From NCBI GenBank assembly GCA_033439765.1, contig JAULSN010000005.1, forward strand, positions 2,867,001 to 2,931,000: a stretch of DNA of 64,000 bases, in the 5' to 3' direction. A program made the position numbers and the translations under genes. Within the stretch, counting starts at the first letter, position 1. Every line of letters starts with the position of its first letter. This DNA is from Lasiosphaeria ovina. Its lineage: Eukaryota; Ascomycota; Sordariomycetes; Sordariales; Lasiosphaeriaceae. Shown here in pieces: positions 31,542 to 44,657 of the stretch. The notes under the pieces are model-generated. The model did no database searches and had not been told where the DNA came from. It saw only the letters and a program-made list of their open reading frames with translations.

Positions 31542-33298
31542 TCAGCCCTCCCACACCCCTCCCCCTCCCTCGCCAACATCCCTTGCGCCGGTCCAGCCGT
31601 CCACACGCCACGAGCGAGCCCTCACCCACTCCACAACCTCGAACCCCAGCCGGCGCTCCGTCTTCTCGTCCATGGCCCCCGGATCAACACCGACGCGCAC
31701 CACCATGAGGCCCGGCGCCTTGAGCTCGACCCCCTGCTGCTGCTGCTGCTGCTGCTGTTGGGCGAGGCCGGGATCATCGACCGCTGCCGCTGCTAATGCC
31801 CCAGTCCCAGAAACAGGCCGCACGTAGACGACGAGGTCGGCGCCGGCGATCCCGCGCCACAGCGTCGCCATCCACTGCCAGTGGTCGACGGGCGCGTACG
31901 CGTCGGCGATGGGCACCGCGCAGGCGAAGCGGTCGGCCACCGTGAGGCTGAAGCCGGCCGGGAGCAGCGCGACGGGGAGGAGGTGGCTGCTTGCCCTGTC
32001 TGTGTCTCTGTCCTGCACTTGAGTGGGGGCAGTCTCGCCGCCGGCAGCTCTCTCTTTACTGTCCCCCTTGCCGGTGGTCTCTGCAGCGGTGTCGTCGGGC
32101 AGGGAAGAGAGCGACGACGACGAGTCTGCCGCCGCCCCGGTAGTAGTACCGGCAGCGGCAGCGGCAGCAACAGTCGTGTTCTGAGACAACGATGACGACG
32201 GCGGCGACGGATGCTGTGCCGTCGTCACGAACCGCACAATCTCGGCCGACTTGCCCTGCCACTCGAGCATGGTTTGCAGGTACGCCGCGAACGGGCTGCC
32301 GGCGACGGCGGCGGCGCTGTCGTCGGCGGCGCTGCTGCTGCTCACACTCATGCTGGCGCTCGCGCTGGCGCTGGTGACGACACTGCCCGTGCGCGACACC
32401 TGGCCAGTTCCTGAAGCAGCAGGAGGAGGATGAGGAGCATCGGCCATGTGCGTGTCGTGGTAGCGGTCGTGGTCGCCGTCACCAACACTGGGGTGCCAAG
32501 ACGAAAAGGATGACGAGCTGTACTCGCCATCGCCATCGCCATTGCCAGCCGCCATCCACGTGCGCACGTCGCACTCGAACGACACGGCCAGCGCCTTCTC
32601 GACGGCGGCGCCCACGAGCCGCACCAGCCGGCGGTTGGGGCCCTCGACGGCGATGATGGGGCCGCGCCCGGAACCGCCGCTACTACCCGTGCTTCCCACC
32701 GACGACGACGACGTTAGCGGCGGGCTGATGCGTTCCAGCACGCGCAGCTTGTTGAGGTACGGGATGCTCATGACCATGGCCTCGATGCTGCGCTGCTGCT
32801 GTTGTTGCTGGCTGGCGCGGTGGTGTTGCTGGGAGTGATGGTGGTGGTGGTGGTAGTGTTTCTGCTGCTGGTTGCGATGGTTGCCGCCGCCGCCGCCGCC
32901 AATCCCCAGCGCGTTGTTGGCCAGCATCCCGTCTGGGCCGGCAGTGCTGACCTCGGACGCCGGCGAGGTCGGGAGGTGCGTCTGCAGCGGCGGCAGGCGC
33001 AGCGACTCGTCGAAGCCGCCGCCGGCAGACGACAGAGACGCGGCGCGGTGTTGTTGTTGTTGTTGCTGTTGTTGTTGTTGTTGTTGTTGTTGTTGGTGGT
33101 GGTGCGCTGCCACCGCCGAGTGGACGTGGTGCGGCACGACCAGCGACGGCCGCGGCGGCGGGCCCATGTAGCCCCCCCCTCCTCCTGCATGCCCGGTGCT
33201 CGCGGCGCGTGTCAGCATCGTCGACGGGCCAGGCAGCGGCGTGCCGCCTCCACCGCTGTACCCCGGCGTCGGCGTGGGCGTCGGCGGGCCCGAGTGCA

Positions 33299-33343
<45 letters not shown>

Positions 33344-35146
33344 TGCTGATGGATGACTGGCGCACGTTCTGCCTCAGCGGGTGTCCGCCACTGCCGCCGC
33401 CCCCCCCACCGTAAGCGGCCCCTGGTGGCGGAGACGGCATGGCCGCCTGGTAGGCGCTGTTGTGGTAGCTGCCGGCCATGTTATAGCGGCGCCGCTTGGC
33501 TTCGGACGGCGACACAGCGGCTGACGCCGGCTCGTAGTCCTCGTGGATGTCGTACAGGCTGTGCTGCAGCGGCGGCGGCGGCGGCGGCGGCGGGCCGTAG
33601 CCTTGGGACGTCATACCTGCTGTCCCGGGCGTTGCTGGCGTGGGCGGCGGCGGCGGCCATGAAGAGCGGCTTGCTCGCAGCTCGGCCAGATGCTGCTGCT
33701 GCTGCTGCTGGCGGAGAGGGAGGAGGCCATAGCCTGGCGGTGGAGGCTGCTGGTGGTGGTGGTGGAGGGGGGCGGAGTGGATGTGTGGCCGCTCGGCAAT
33801 GGATGGCGACATGTACGGCGGCGGATGCTGGTGACGCTGGTGTTGCGAATGGTGGCTGTGGTGGTGCATGTTTCCCGACCCGGACGACACAGAACCGGCC
33901 TTGGCGGACAGGGACGAAGCCGGCGACGACGATAGTGGGAACGGCGTGGACGGCGTGCGTGGCGTCGCAATGTACCGGCCGCCGCACTTTGGGCAGCGGC
34001 CGGGGTCTTCACCGGGGCCCACCGAAGGCGACGATGCGGGCCGCCCTGACGCCGGGCCTCCTCCAGCGCTGCCCCCCTTGTTCCCGCGCCGCGGCTGGTA
34101 GCGGTAGTCGGGGTACTGCCGCTGGTGCTGCTGCTTCTCCTGCTCGGCCAGCCGCTTCCAGTAGCTCTTGGTGTGCTCGGGCTCGTGGCGCCACTGCTCG
34201 CCGATGATCTTTGAAATTTCTGGGTTGGCCAGCCCCGGGTTCTGCTTCACCACCTGCGCTTGGTGGTGCTGTCGGTAGAGGATGAATGCTGTAGTGGGGG
34301 GAAGCTGTTAGCTGACCGTCTCTTTTATCTTTTTTCTTCCTTGTCCGTCCTCAGCCTGGGCCTTTTAATGTAGTGACATGCATGTCTCAGCCCCATGTCT
34401 TCTCTTGTCTTCTCTTTTCTTTTATCCTCTCTCCTCTTTTCTCCACCAAGTGGCTCCGTTTGAGACTTGAATCAAGTGACAAAGGATGAAAAGAAAAAAC
34501 AGGAAAATTAGGCAGACGATATGCAGAAGGAGAGGAAAGAAGCCAACAAAAGGACACGCCCAGACTCCCAGGGTGAGCCGCTTCTCAGTCAGGCTGCAGC
34601 AGCAGGCAAGAAAGGGGAATGAAAAAAAACTCAAGACTCACCGTTTCGTGGCCGGGGGATCTTGGGAGCCGGAGTACAGAGGCATATAAGGTCTGCCCTC
34701 GCCGGCTCCAGCGGCCGCGGGCTGCTCCCGCTCCCTGCAGATTCGATGGGCGTGTTGATGCTCAGGCTCTCGATCTGCGGGTGGTTGGCCTCGTCCGTGT
34801 TGATCGAGGCCGCTCGCTTTCTCGTCAGCGGGCCTCTGGGGGAGTGAGCCGGCGGATGGCGAGAAGATGAAGATGAAGAGGGAGGAGGAGGGTGATGGAG
34901 ACTTGAAGATGGGGAAGGAGAAGAAGTAGTATTAGTGCCAGCAGACAGGCTAGGCAGGGGAGCTGCAGCCACCGAGGTCTCGGAGCCGTGTTGTTGCTGT
35001 TGTTGCTGCTGGTGATGTGTTTGCAGTTGTCTCGCATTTGCTGCCGCTGTTCCTGTCTGCCTGGCCGACATGGCTGAACGAGTTACAGGCCCCGAGATGG
35101 CAGGAGGCGGCAGCGATGCAGACGAGGTCACTACGACTCCTGTCAT
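31542..35146 (-). CDS. HMG-box transcription factor (MAT/Ste11/Rox1-like)
   Basis: The protein has 1,083 residues in two exons on the minus strand: 35146-34642 and 34288-31542. The HMG box (about residues 163-235) starts at the end of exon 1 (KIPRPRN) and continues AFILYRQHHQAQVVKQNPGL, then PEISKIIGEQWR and the YWKRLAEQEKQQHQRQYPDYRYQPRR tail, so the intron splits the DNA-binding domain after its first residues. This sequence-specific HMG type is found in fungal mating and morphogenesis regulators. A short CPKCGGRYIATPRTPSTPF motif follows at about 260. The rest is extremely low complexity: runs of Gln, His, Gly, Pro and Ser, including poly-Gly coded by repeated GGC and poly-Gln by CAA. The 5' leader holds a long GA repeat. 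The start is the ATG at 35146. The specific orthologue is not certain. Confidence 0.88.
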
Positions 35147-35239
35147 TTTTTTCAAGAACGGAGAGGTGAAAGGGCACGAGGTAGGTGGGGAACGTAGGTG
35201 CAAACGCAGACTTAGGGAGCGAGGAGCGAGCGAGCGAGC

Positions 35240-35244
<5 letters not shown>

Positions 35245-35293
<49 letters not shown>
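35245..35293. repeat. (AG)n microsatellite upstream of the HMG-box gene
   Basis: About 24 AG dinucleotides lie 100 bp upstream of the start codon. On the gene's sense strand this is a CT tract, a common feature of fungal leaders and promoters. Confidence 0.9.
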
Positions 35294-35295
<2 letters not shown>

Positions 35296-36449
35296 CCGAA
35301 GGCCGAAAGCAAGCCGGCCTGTCAAAAGAGCCAGGGGCCCGCGGATCCTGTGTCTCTGTCGTCCGCCGCACCGCTGCTGGGATACGGCTTCCGGATGGTG
35401 CGTGACGAGCCCACAGAACAAATTTTTAAAACAAGCCAAAAAAAAAGGGAGACGGGAATATTATTAGAAGAGGGGGCGCGGAGGCAAATTTCACCCGTCC
35501 ATCAGCAGGAAGTGAAGAACAAGTCAGACACAGATAGCAGGAGCGGCTTGTTGTTGGATTGTCCCCTTTGTGACATGATTTCTCATTAATGGGGCGGGCG
35601 GCCAGACAATGATACTGCCTCCCACGCTTAATGACCTTATCATTGCTATCCACCCACGATAAAAAGGTAGCTATTATGACGGACGGGGTGGGCGGGCCTG
35701 AGCTGGAGTGGTGGGCAGCCCTCAGATGTCTCGGGAATGTACCGAGCCCAGCCAAGCTGCCCACCTGCGGATTTCTTTGTCCAGCGTTTGCAGGATTCCG
35801 TTCGCAGTGCGAAGTCGCAGCCAAATGGCAAGAGACAGAGAAGCCATGTTGTAGCCTTTAGTCCAGCCTCCTTCAGCCATGACAATGTCAAAGGAATGTG
35901 GCAGAGCGGCCGGCGTGGAATGCGAAACTGGACAAAGACCATGTCAGCCGAACTTGGCCTAGCCACCCCCTCACCTCCCTCTCTCTCTCTCTCTCCCTCT
36001 CTCTCTATCTCCCGCCCGCTTGACTCTTGTTGCTTGTCTATTCTGCACTCTGCGCCTGCCCGGCTGGTATCCATGCCTGTTTTCATTGAGGGAGAAAAAG
36101 GGTTTTCAGGCCCAATCTTTGAGGGTATGGAAACTTAACTGACTGACGAGCGAAATCCGGCGCAAATCCGCTCCACTCGCCCGTTTCCCCTGTTCTCCCT
36201 TGTTGGAGAAAACAAAAACAAGACATGACAAAACAAGAAATAATAAAAGACAAAAAAGGAACAAAAAAAAGTTGGAGAAAAAATATAGAGACACGCCAAC
36301 GACTCCAGCCGAAAAGGCAATTTTCCCAACCGACCGTATCCCCTCATCTATCATAGTTGCAAATTCGGATATATGACGAGTCTCGTGCGAGCGTTTGTCT
36401 CTACACCGCACGGCGACTCGTCGTCTTCTCTTACAGCTGCGCGACAAAA
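35294..36449. other. Intergenic between HMG-box gene and rvb1
   Basis: About 1.1 kb with CT-rich tracts near 35975-36010 and an A-rich patch near 36225-36290. It should hold the HMG-box promoter and the rvb1 3' end. No gene is recognised. Confidence 0.5.
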
Positions 36450-38113
<1,664 letters not shown>

Positions 38114-38662
38114 TGTCGCGACTTTTCTGGTTGCTGGTTTTCTATAACGGAAGGGTGCAAACTCGGGAGCAATCGGCGCGGGGAGAATTGGGGTGTCTTG
38201 GTTTTTTTGGGAATCGGCGGAGGGCGAGAACAAGAGTGGCTGTGAGAAATGCTTTGAGAAATTCCGACGCAGGCAGGCACCAGTGACAAGCTCCAAAAGC
38301 TTCAAATTTACCTGCGCGCAACAGCGGCCAGAATTCGAGAGGCCCGTGCTTAAAGCTTACATTACACCTCGGTGTGCAACGCTCAGGCCTTCCTCACGGT
38401 GAGTGAGCGCTGAGTAGAGTGGGGCTATTCCTAAACACCGCTCCATGCGATCCTCCTTTGTGAACCTTCACCCCTTTTTCTGCCTACCTACGCAGTATTT
38501 GGAATCATACTCCTTTTGGCCTTGCATTCTTGCCGCTGCGATAAGCCGCACCCAGGCAACCCAGATACAAGCAAGTACTGCTAGGTGCCTGTATTCATTT
38601 ATTTAACTCGTATCTGTAATTACCATCTCGATACGCCTTTTTTGTTTCTGCTCATCTAGATT
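38114..38662. other. rvb1 promoter region
   Basis: A 549-bp gap between the rvb1 start and the stop of the transporter gene, both on the minus strand. No gene is recognised. Confidence 0.5.
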
Positions 38663-40178
38663 CTATCTAACCTGCCGCAACACAAATGCTCCATCTTCGT
38701 CGTCTTCCTGCTCGTCTTCAACACCATTGTCTCTGAGCATGGGGACACCCTCCTCCACCACCTCGCTGCTGTTCTGCTCCATATCCGCTCCTGCCTTCTT
38801 GGCCGGCTCCTTCTTTGCCAGCGCAGCCCAGAGCGCGCTCCCAACGATGAGCGTACACCCGATGAGGCTGATGACGCCCATTTCGTGCCCAAACACCCAC
38901 TTGTCGAAGCCCGCCGCGAACAGCATGTGCGTGTAGACCATGGCCGTGGCCCGGTTCGACTTCTCTCCCCCAAGCCCGGCCGTGAGCATGAACTGCATGA
39001 TGAAGCCGCTCAGGCCAAGCGAGAGCAGGAGAAACCACTGATATGCCGAAGCCGGCACGCCGAACCGGATCTCGGGCTGCCCAATGCCGAGCATCGGGAA
39101 GAACAGCAGGGCCGCCGTGCTGACCAGCGTGCTCCAGGTCGAGAAGTACGTGACGCTTATGAGTGGATGCGCGCGTTTCCCTATCCAGCGGATAAACGTA
39201 AACGCCCCGGCTGCCCCGAGCACGCCAATGAGCGCAACCCCGGTGGCGAGCAGCCTCTCCGCTGGCGTCGGCTCGTCACCTTGATGAGGCGTCGTGTGGG
39301 TGGTGTTGGTGCTCCTGACCGTGACGTCAATTGGGCCTGTGATGATCTCGTCTGCTGGTGTTGATCCGCTAAACAGTGACGTCGGCCTCGCAATAAGAAT
39401 GACTCCGCCGAGGGCGATGAATGATGCCAGTTGCTCTTTCCGCGTGAAGGGGTCCTTGAGCACGAGGTGACATATGTACCCCGACAGACTCGGGGCCAGA
39501 AAGGTGATGACAGTGGCTTCGGCAAGAGGCAAGTACATCATCGAGTACCACATGGAGAAAATCCCAAACTAGACAGGCCTTCATGTTAGCGGCGCCGGCG
39601 GGCAACATGAACAGATATGCGAGATGGGGGTGAGTGACGGGCACAGGTTAACATACAAACCCAGTGAAGCCTCTCGCAAGCAGCAAGCCTCTCACCTCCC
39701 TGGCGCCCAACGGAAAGTGCGGAACCTTGGTCCACCACATGTAAATACAGGCCAGGACGGTGGTTATGCTCATGCGGCCGAAGAGGATCTGGAAGGGGTG
39801 CATGCCCTCTCCGTCCAGCTCGAGAAGCCGTGCAGCCAGATTCATGAGGGCGCCGAAAAGCTGGGCGACTCCAACCAAAACAACGCCTCGGTTCCGGCCC
39901 CAGAACCGGGCCCAGGCCTGTTCAAAGAAGGGCCTTGACCACGTCCGCGGACGGAGCGGCGGTGGGCACGGGGACGCGGCTCTCGACATGGCCGGCGACA
40001 GTGGCCCATGTTCGGAGAAGGGGCTGCCCGACAGTGAACGAAGAGCATCCAAGCTCAGCAGCGACGAGTCCTGCTTGTGGGGACTGGATGGGAGGTGGCC
40101 GGTGGTATCGTCATATTCACCATCTTCGATCCTCGTTTTGGAGCGAGGAGTCTGGGGGATTTGGAGGAAATAGGTCAT
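38663..40178 (-). CDS. EamA/DMT-superfamily membrane transporter
   Basis: The protein has 475 residues in two exons on the minus strand: 40178-39657 and 39568-38663. It belongs to the drug/metabolite transporter superfamily, with two EamA repeats of about five membrane spans each; the nearest well-known relative by feel is yeast YMR253C. The first repeat starts near residue 95 (VVLVGVAQLFGALMNLAARLLE), with FGRMS and FTGFFGIFSMWYSMMYLPLAEATVI, where the intron falls between FTGF and FGIF. The second begins near residue 295 (GVALIGVLGAAGAFTFIRWIG) and ends with the GCTLIVGSALW span. The N-terminal 90 residues are Ser/Pro-rich and cytosolic. The C-terminal tail is acidic (EDEQEDDEDG). Substrate and membrane are not indicated by sequence. 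The branch site GCTAACA precedes the TAG acceptor. Confidence 0.9.
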
Positions 40179-42081
40179 GGTCGTCAGGAGTCAACCAACC
40201 CGGGGGACACGGCATAGGGGGGGGTGCACAAGTTCAAAAGCAGCGAGCCACGGGAAGGGGGTGGTTGATGAGAGGGGGGCGTTTGGTCCCAGGTTACAGG
40301 GAAAGAAAAACAACTGCGATTACTGCCTAACGAAGGACCTTGCAGCAGCATGGGTGCTCTAAGGAACCAAAGGGCGTGTGTAAGCCGGAATCCTGTAAAC
40401 TAAGATACTGGGTAGGTAAATAGCGAGGACGAAGAAGTAGGAAAAGAGAGAGAAGGAAACTCGACGAGAGCTTAAAATTCCCAGCACCGCCTGGTAAATC
40501 GGGCCTTCCCACACAGAAGGTCGCTATTCTGGGAAACGCCATCCTGAAGGAAGCCATTTAGCGCGTGCGGGAGAGAACGAGAGAGGGGGGGCGATGGCAA
40601 CCTGAGGCGTCCGTTGACAGGCAAAGGTGCCGGCCGACCTAGCCGCTCTGCAAGCTGCATCACCGTAAACCGGGATTTCATCATCAATTCGCCCGCCCCT
40701 CCCCACCAGCCGAACAGTGAGTGCCTGACCAGGCCGTGCCCCGATGTCGCTGAGGTAGGTGCTTTTTCCGATAGCCATGGATACGTCTGCGTCCGGGGAG
40801 GAATGCGCACCTGCCACTGGCCACTCTCGCCCACTCCCAGCTGATAAGAACCAGGGCCTGTTGTCAGTGTCATCATCCGCTGCGGCTGCGGCATCCGTGC
40901 CCGTGACGGGACGAGGTTGGGACTTGGGTAGGTGTGGTGTGGAGTGCAGCGAGAGGGGGTGGTGCGGGGAGGCGCAAACAGGCAAGGACAGGCCTTGTCA
41001 TGTGCTCTCCCACGTTTCCCAATTTCCTGCAGGGCAAGAGCACTCTCTCATCATCACCTTATCTCCATTTGTACATATTCTTATTTCCATTTATCCTTGA
41101 AGAAAAGGTTGCATTGTCTAAAAGGGTCCGAAATTATTCCAGACTCGTTCAAGCTAATTGCGTACATAGACTGCAGGTTTCGAGAGATCGAGATCGGTCT
41201 TCTGGCACCCGGCCTCGTTCATTTCAACTATCGGTGAATAAAAGGTACAGGTACACTAGAACGAGGTCTAGAAGATCAATCACTCCGATGGCACAGCAGC
41301 ACAGCAATCCCAGCTCAAACGACTGGCACACATGGCCTCGTTGAATATCCGAAGGTTCGGCTGACAAGAGTCCGAGGCTCTGAGACGCTACCCATCCACC
41401 CGTCCATCCATCCATCCATCCATCCATCCAACAGGGTGGCGCGGGACGGCTGTGGCCCTGCAGCCAAGGTATCCGTAGGTAAGGTAACTAGGTTGTTGTG
41501 CAAACATAGATCGGCCCCCTAGGCCTTGGCGCCGCCTCTGCTATCTTCAATTCTATACTATGGAACCCGGAGACGTGAGACGGTGTCCTGAGTCCCGGGT
41601 CTGAGTTGAGCTACCAATGAGGCTCGTTTGGTGTAACCGAGTGAGAGGTGCGGAATGTCGTAAGCAAGCTACGTATCCATCTTGTGTCTCAAACACCCAC
41701 CCCCTTTTTTCTCTCTAGCCACAGTAACAACAACACGTTTAAACAACTGTCCCTCAAAAGCAGACGAAGATCTCGGCAAAATGCGCAATCAAGCAAATCC
41801 GTTTTCAGCGGCAGTAAGGAAAAAGAACAAAGACAACTCAAGGTCGATGGGTCCGTTCCAGTCCCTGAAAGCGTGCGTGCTCTGCCGGAACGGACTCCCA
41901 AGAGAATAGAATACGAACAAAGAACAACAAAAGACAGCTTTCAGTATCCGGGTCTTTATATAGGTAGCTTCAAACCTTGCAATGGAATTGAGTTGTTTGG
42001 TATTCACCTCACCCCTTGACCAACAGTCCATGTTTTGTTTACCGAATGAATAATATCCTCAGCTTCACTTACTAATTGATC
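40179..42081. other. Divergent intergenic region
   Basis: About 1.9 kb between the divergent transporter and macro-domain genes. No convincing gene; the longest open frames are Arg/Pro-rich and unrecognised. A CATC tetramer repeat lies at 41404-41430. Near 41740 a GTTTAAAC palindrome occurs. Confidence 0.5.
41404..41430. repeat. (CATC)n microsatellite
   Basis: Six to seven tandem tetramers, with related imperfect CACC and CGTC units just upstream. Confidence 0.85.
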
Positions 42082-43539
42082 ATGCCTCCGAAGAAGGGTA
42101 AGGTAACCAAGAAGGCCAAGAGCCGAGCGGGCGCTAAAAAGAAGGAGGCCGAGGCCAACGCGGCCCGCCCAGCGCCAGTCAACAAGCAGCATCTGCTCCG
42201 TGCCCGCCAGTTGCTTCGCTTCATAGATGCGGGCAATGCCAACGCAGACAGGATCTTGGAGTCGGACATAGCATGGGCTCGCCGGCTCCAGCCCAACTTC
42301 GACCTAGGCGATGCGGACCAGTTCGACGGCGACGAGGCCTACCCGCCAAACTGGGCCACCAGCACGAGATCGCTCTCGTCTTTCCTCGCCAGTTGGCGGA
42401 GGCTCATCCACGCCGCTGGACAAGACAAAGAGAAAGAACAAGAGCAAGAGCCTAAGGCCGAACCTTCACCACGGCCCGCTGCTCCCTCCAAGTCCCCCAA
42501 ATCCCAGCCGAAAGCCGGAGCCCAAAGAGAAACCCCTGCCACGGCCAGCACGTCTCTCAAGTCCAGGTCTACTCCGCCAAGCAGCCCCAGTGTGGACCGC
42601 TCCTCAGCCTCGCCCCTTTCACGGAAAAGAAAGCGAGGGCCACCCTCGCCCCTCTCTCCAGTCGTAAAGCGAGAGCCGGCCTCGTCTCCTTCCCCGAACG
42701 CAAGCCGGGCGCCAGCACGACCCATCAAGCTGGCTACGGGCACGATGGGCAAGGGCAAAGCGACCGCTGCCGCCGCACCCCCGCCGACCGTCAAGAAGCA
42801 GCTCCGCATCGTCGAGCGAGTGGGTGACATCTTCGACGGGCCGGCCAACTCGGTCCTGATCCACGCGTGCAACTGCATCGGGTCGTGGGGAGGGGGCATC
42901 GCCGCTGCGTTCCGGCTGCGCTATCCCGCGGCCTTTGCCGTCTACCGCGACCACTGCCAGCGGCTGTCGCCAAACGAGTTGCTCGCGACGGCGCTGCTGA
43001 TCGCGCCGCAGGAGGCCGACTACGAAAACGACGACGACGACGACGACGATGATGATGATGAAGGGGAGGAGGACGACGACGACGACGACGGTGGCGCCAC
43101 GAGCAAGAAATCTCCGCAGCGACGGAGAAAGAAGTCCAAGGTCAAGTCCAAGTCCAAGCCGAAGCAGAAGCAGCAGCGAAAACCACCGCCGCACTACATC
43201 GGGTGCCTGTTCACGAGCAGGCGCGTGGGCCAGAACCGCGACTCGCCCGCCAGCATTCTGAGGGCGACGAAGCCTGCGATGCAGGACTTGATGCAGCAGG
43301 TTCTGGCGGTCGAAGCGCAAAATCACAACATCTCCGAGTTGCGCATGTGCCAGATCAACGCGGGTCCATTCAATGTGCCGTGGGCGAGCACTAGACAGGT
43401 CATTCTTGCGCTGCACGTTGATGTACCTGGTAACGGCGGCGGCGGCGGCGACGTCAACGACGATGATGATGATGACGACGAGCCGCTGCTCAGAATTGCG
43501 GTGTGGAACCGTCAGGCTGACTGGGTTCCGAATTCATAA
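42082..43539 (+). CDS. poa1: Macro-domain ADP-ribose-1''-phosphate phosphatase (Poa1-like)
   Basis: This 485-residue intronless protein has a C-terminal macro domain of the Poa1 class, which hydrolyses ADP-ribose 1''-phosphate from tRNA splicing. The domain begins near residue 236 (LRIVERVGDIFDGP). It carries the ligand-binding LIHACNCIGSWGGGIAAAF (about 252-270) and IGCLFTSRRVG (about 373-383). Between these, where yeast Poa1 has a short loop, there is an insertion of about 55 residues made of an Asp/Glu run followed by a Lys/Arg/Ser-rich run. A second Asp run sits in a loop before the final strand (LLRIAVWNRQ). The N-terminal half is Lys-, Ser- and Pro-rich and could carry nuclear targeting signals (for example RKRKR). 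The start is the ATG at 42082; the codon six bases upstream is TTG. Confidence 0.87.
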   Translation: MPPKKGKVTKKAKSRAGAKKKEAEANAARPAPVNKQHLLRARQLLRFIDAGNANADRILESDIAWARRLQPNFDLGDADQFDGDEAYPPNWATSTRSLSSFLASWRRLIHAAGQDKEKEQEQEPKAEPSPRPAAPSKSPKSQPKAGAQRETPATASTSLKSRSTPPSSPSVDRSSASPLSRKRKRGPPSPLSPVVKREPASSPSPNASRAPARPIKLATGTMGKGKATAAAAPPPTVKKQLRIVERVGDIFDGPANSVLIHACNCIGSWGGGIAAAFRLRYPAAFAVYRDHCQRLSPNELLATALLIAPQEADYENDDDDDDDDDDEGEEDDDDDDGGATSKKSPQRRRKKSKVKSKSKPKQKQQRKPPPHYIGCLFTSRRVGQNRDSPASILRATKPAMQDLMQQVLAVEAQNHNISELRMCQINAGPFNVPWASTRQVILALHVDVPGNGGGGGDVNDDDDDDDEPLLRIAVWNRQADWVPNS

Positions 43540-43617
43540 GTGATATAAAACAAAGATTTCAAGCATAGAAAAAAAAAGTGTGTGTTGGTTTGTTTTGTAT
43601 GCACCACGCATATTATC

Positions 43618-44079
43618 TTTTTTTGTCTTAGTCGTCTTGAACAAGCTAGCCCGCCGACCGGATTTGCACCGGAACTCTCTCACAGGGACAAACCATCTCG
43701 GGTGTTACCCCCTTGGGGAGAGGACGACCTCACACCCCCATGTGTTATAGACCAGCTGAGACCGAGTGCAGCTGCTCACCCACGGCAAGCCCAACAACTC
43801 GTCCTCCCAAGCCCATAGCCCCATAGGGGCGCGGTCACCCTAACCCCTAGAACCCGAGACATCCATCCCTGGAGCATCATAGGAAACGAAGGAAGTAGGT
43901 GGGGCTACCTACTTCCCTCCAACACGGACACATACCATATGCGCCGTGGAGTCTCCACTCGGAGAACCTGGGAGGCCATAAAAACCAGGTGTGCGACATG
44001 TGAATCGAAGACCCGACCTCCCAGGTTCCCACTGGGATCCTGAAACCCCCCGTGCATTACTGACTACACCACAGCGGGC
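43618..44079 (-). repeat. tRNA-like SINE candidate
   Basis: Read on the minus strand from 44079, the first 90 bases look like a degenerate tRNA. An A-box-like TGGTGTAGTCAG starts at about base 8, and a B-box-like GTCTTCGATTC starts at about base 66, in normal tRNA spacing. The acceptor stem does not pair well, so this is not an intact tRNA. The body contains a perfect 10-bp hairpin (43891-43900 with 43907-43916) and an 11-bp inverted repeat around the B box (43965-43975 with 44017-44027). Near the far end a T-arm-like stem CCGGTGCAAATCCGG occurs (about 43658-43672). The unit ends in AAAAAAA (43624-43618). A tRNA head, a body and an A tail fit a fungal SINE; no second copy lies in this window. 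Confidence 0.45.
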
Positions 44080-44657
44080 TTGGCTTGTAGACTTTCGGAC
44101 GGACGTTTCTTGGTGCTGAGACACCCCGGTAGCTGGCGCCATATGGGCAGCTGCCTGGGGTCAGGTGTGCGCCAGATTTGTTGGGGGCGGCGGCTGGCGA
44201 GGGAGATCGGATGACAGGTACCGCGTTGGGGCTACGCGCTGGCGGACGAGCGCGCTGCTGGCTGGTACTGGCAGGAGGGTTGGTGGCAAGGCCCTGCATG
44301 CGATATCGCGGTCACTGTGGCTTGCCGCCCATATTTCCATGATTTGCATATGTCCATGATGCAGTTTCGAACCATCTTCATTCCCGACCATATTTTGTCT
44401 GCCCTGTCCTGTCCCGTCCCGTCCCGTCCCGTCCCGTCCTCTCCTCTTCATTAGAGGGCATCCCACCTTCCGTAGAATAAACCCAGACGCCAGTCGTACG
44501 CCCATAAAGAGAATTACTCCCTCAAACTCCATAGCTATGCCATTTTGTAAATAAACCAGGCCGCCGAGAAAAAAAGGCAAAAAGTCAAGACACTCTCACT
44601 GACGCACTCACTCATGAGACGCCCGCCCCCGCTCATCTTTTCGTTGCCGTGTCGAAA
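44080..44657. other. Intergenic, 3' flank of taf13
   Basis: No gene is recognised here. It contains a GTCCC pentamer repeat at about 44406-44440 and the probable 3' untranslated region of taf13. Confidence 0.5.
44406..44440. repeat. (GTCCC)n pentamer repeat
   Basis: Six to seven tandem pentamers, with imperfect GTCCT units at both ends. Confidence 0.85.
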
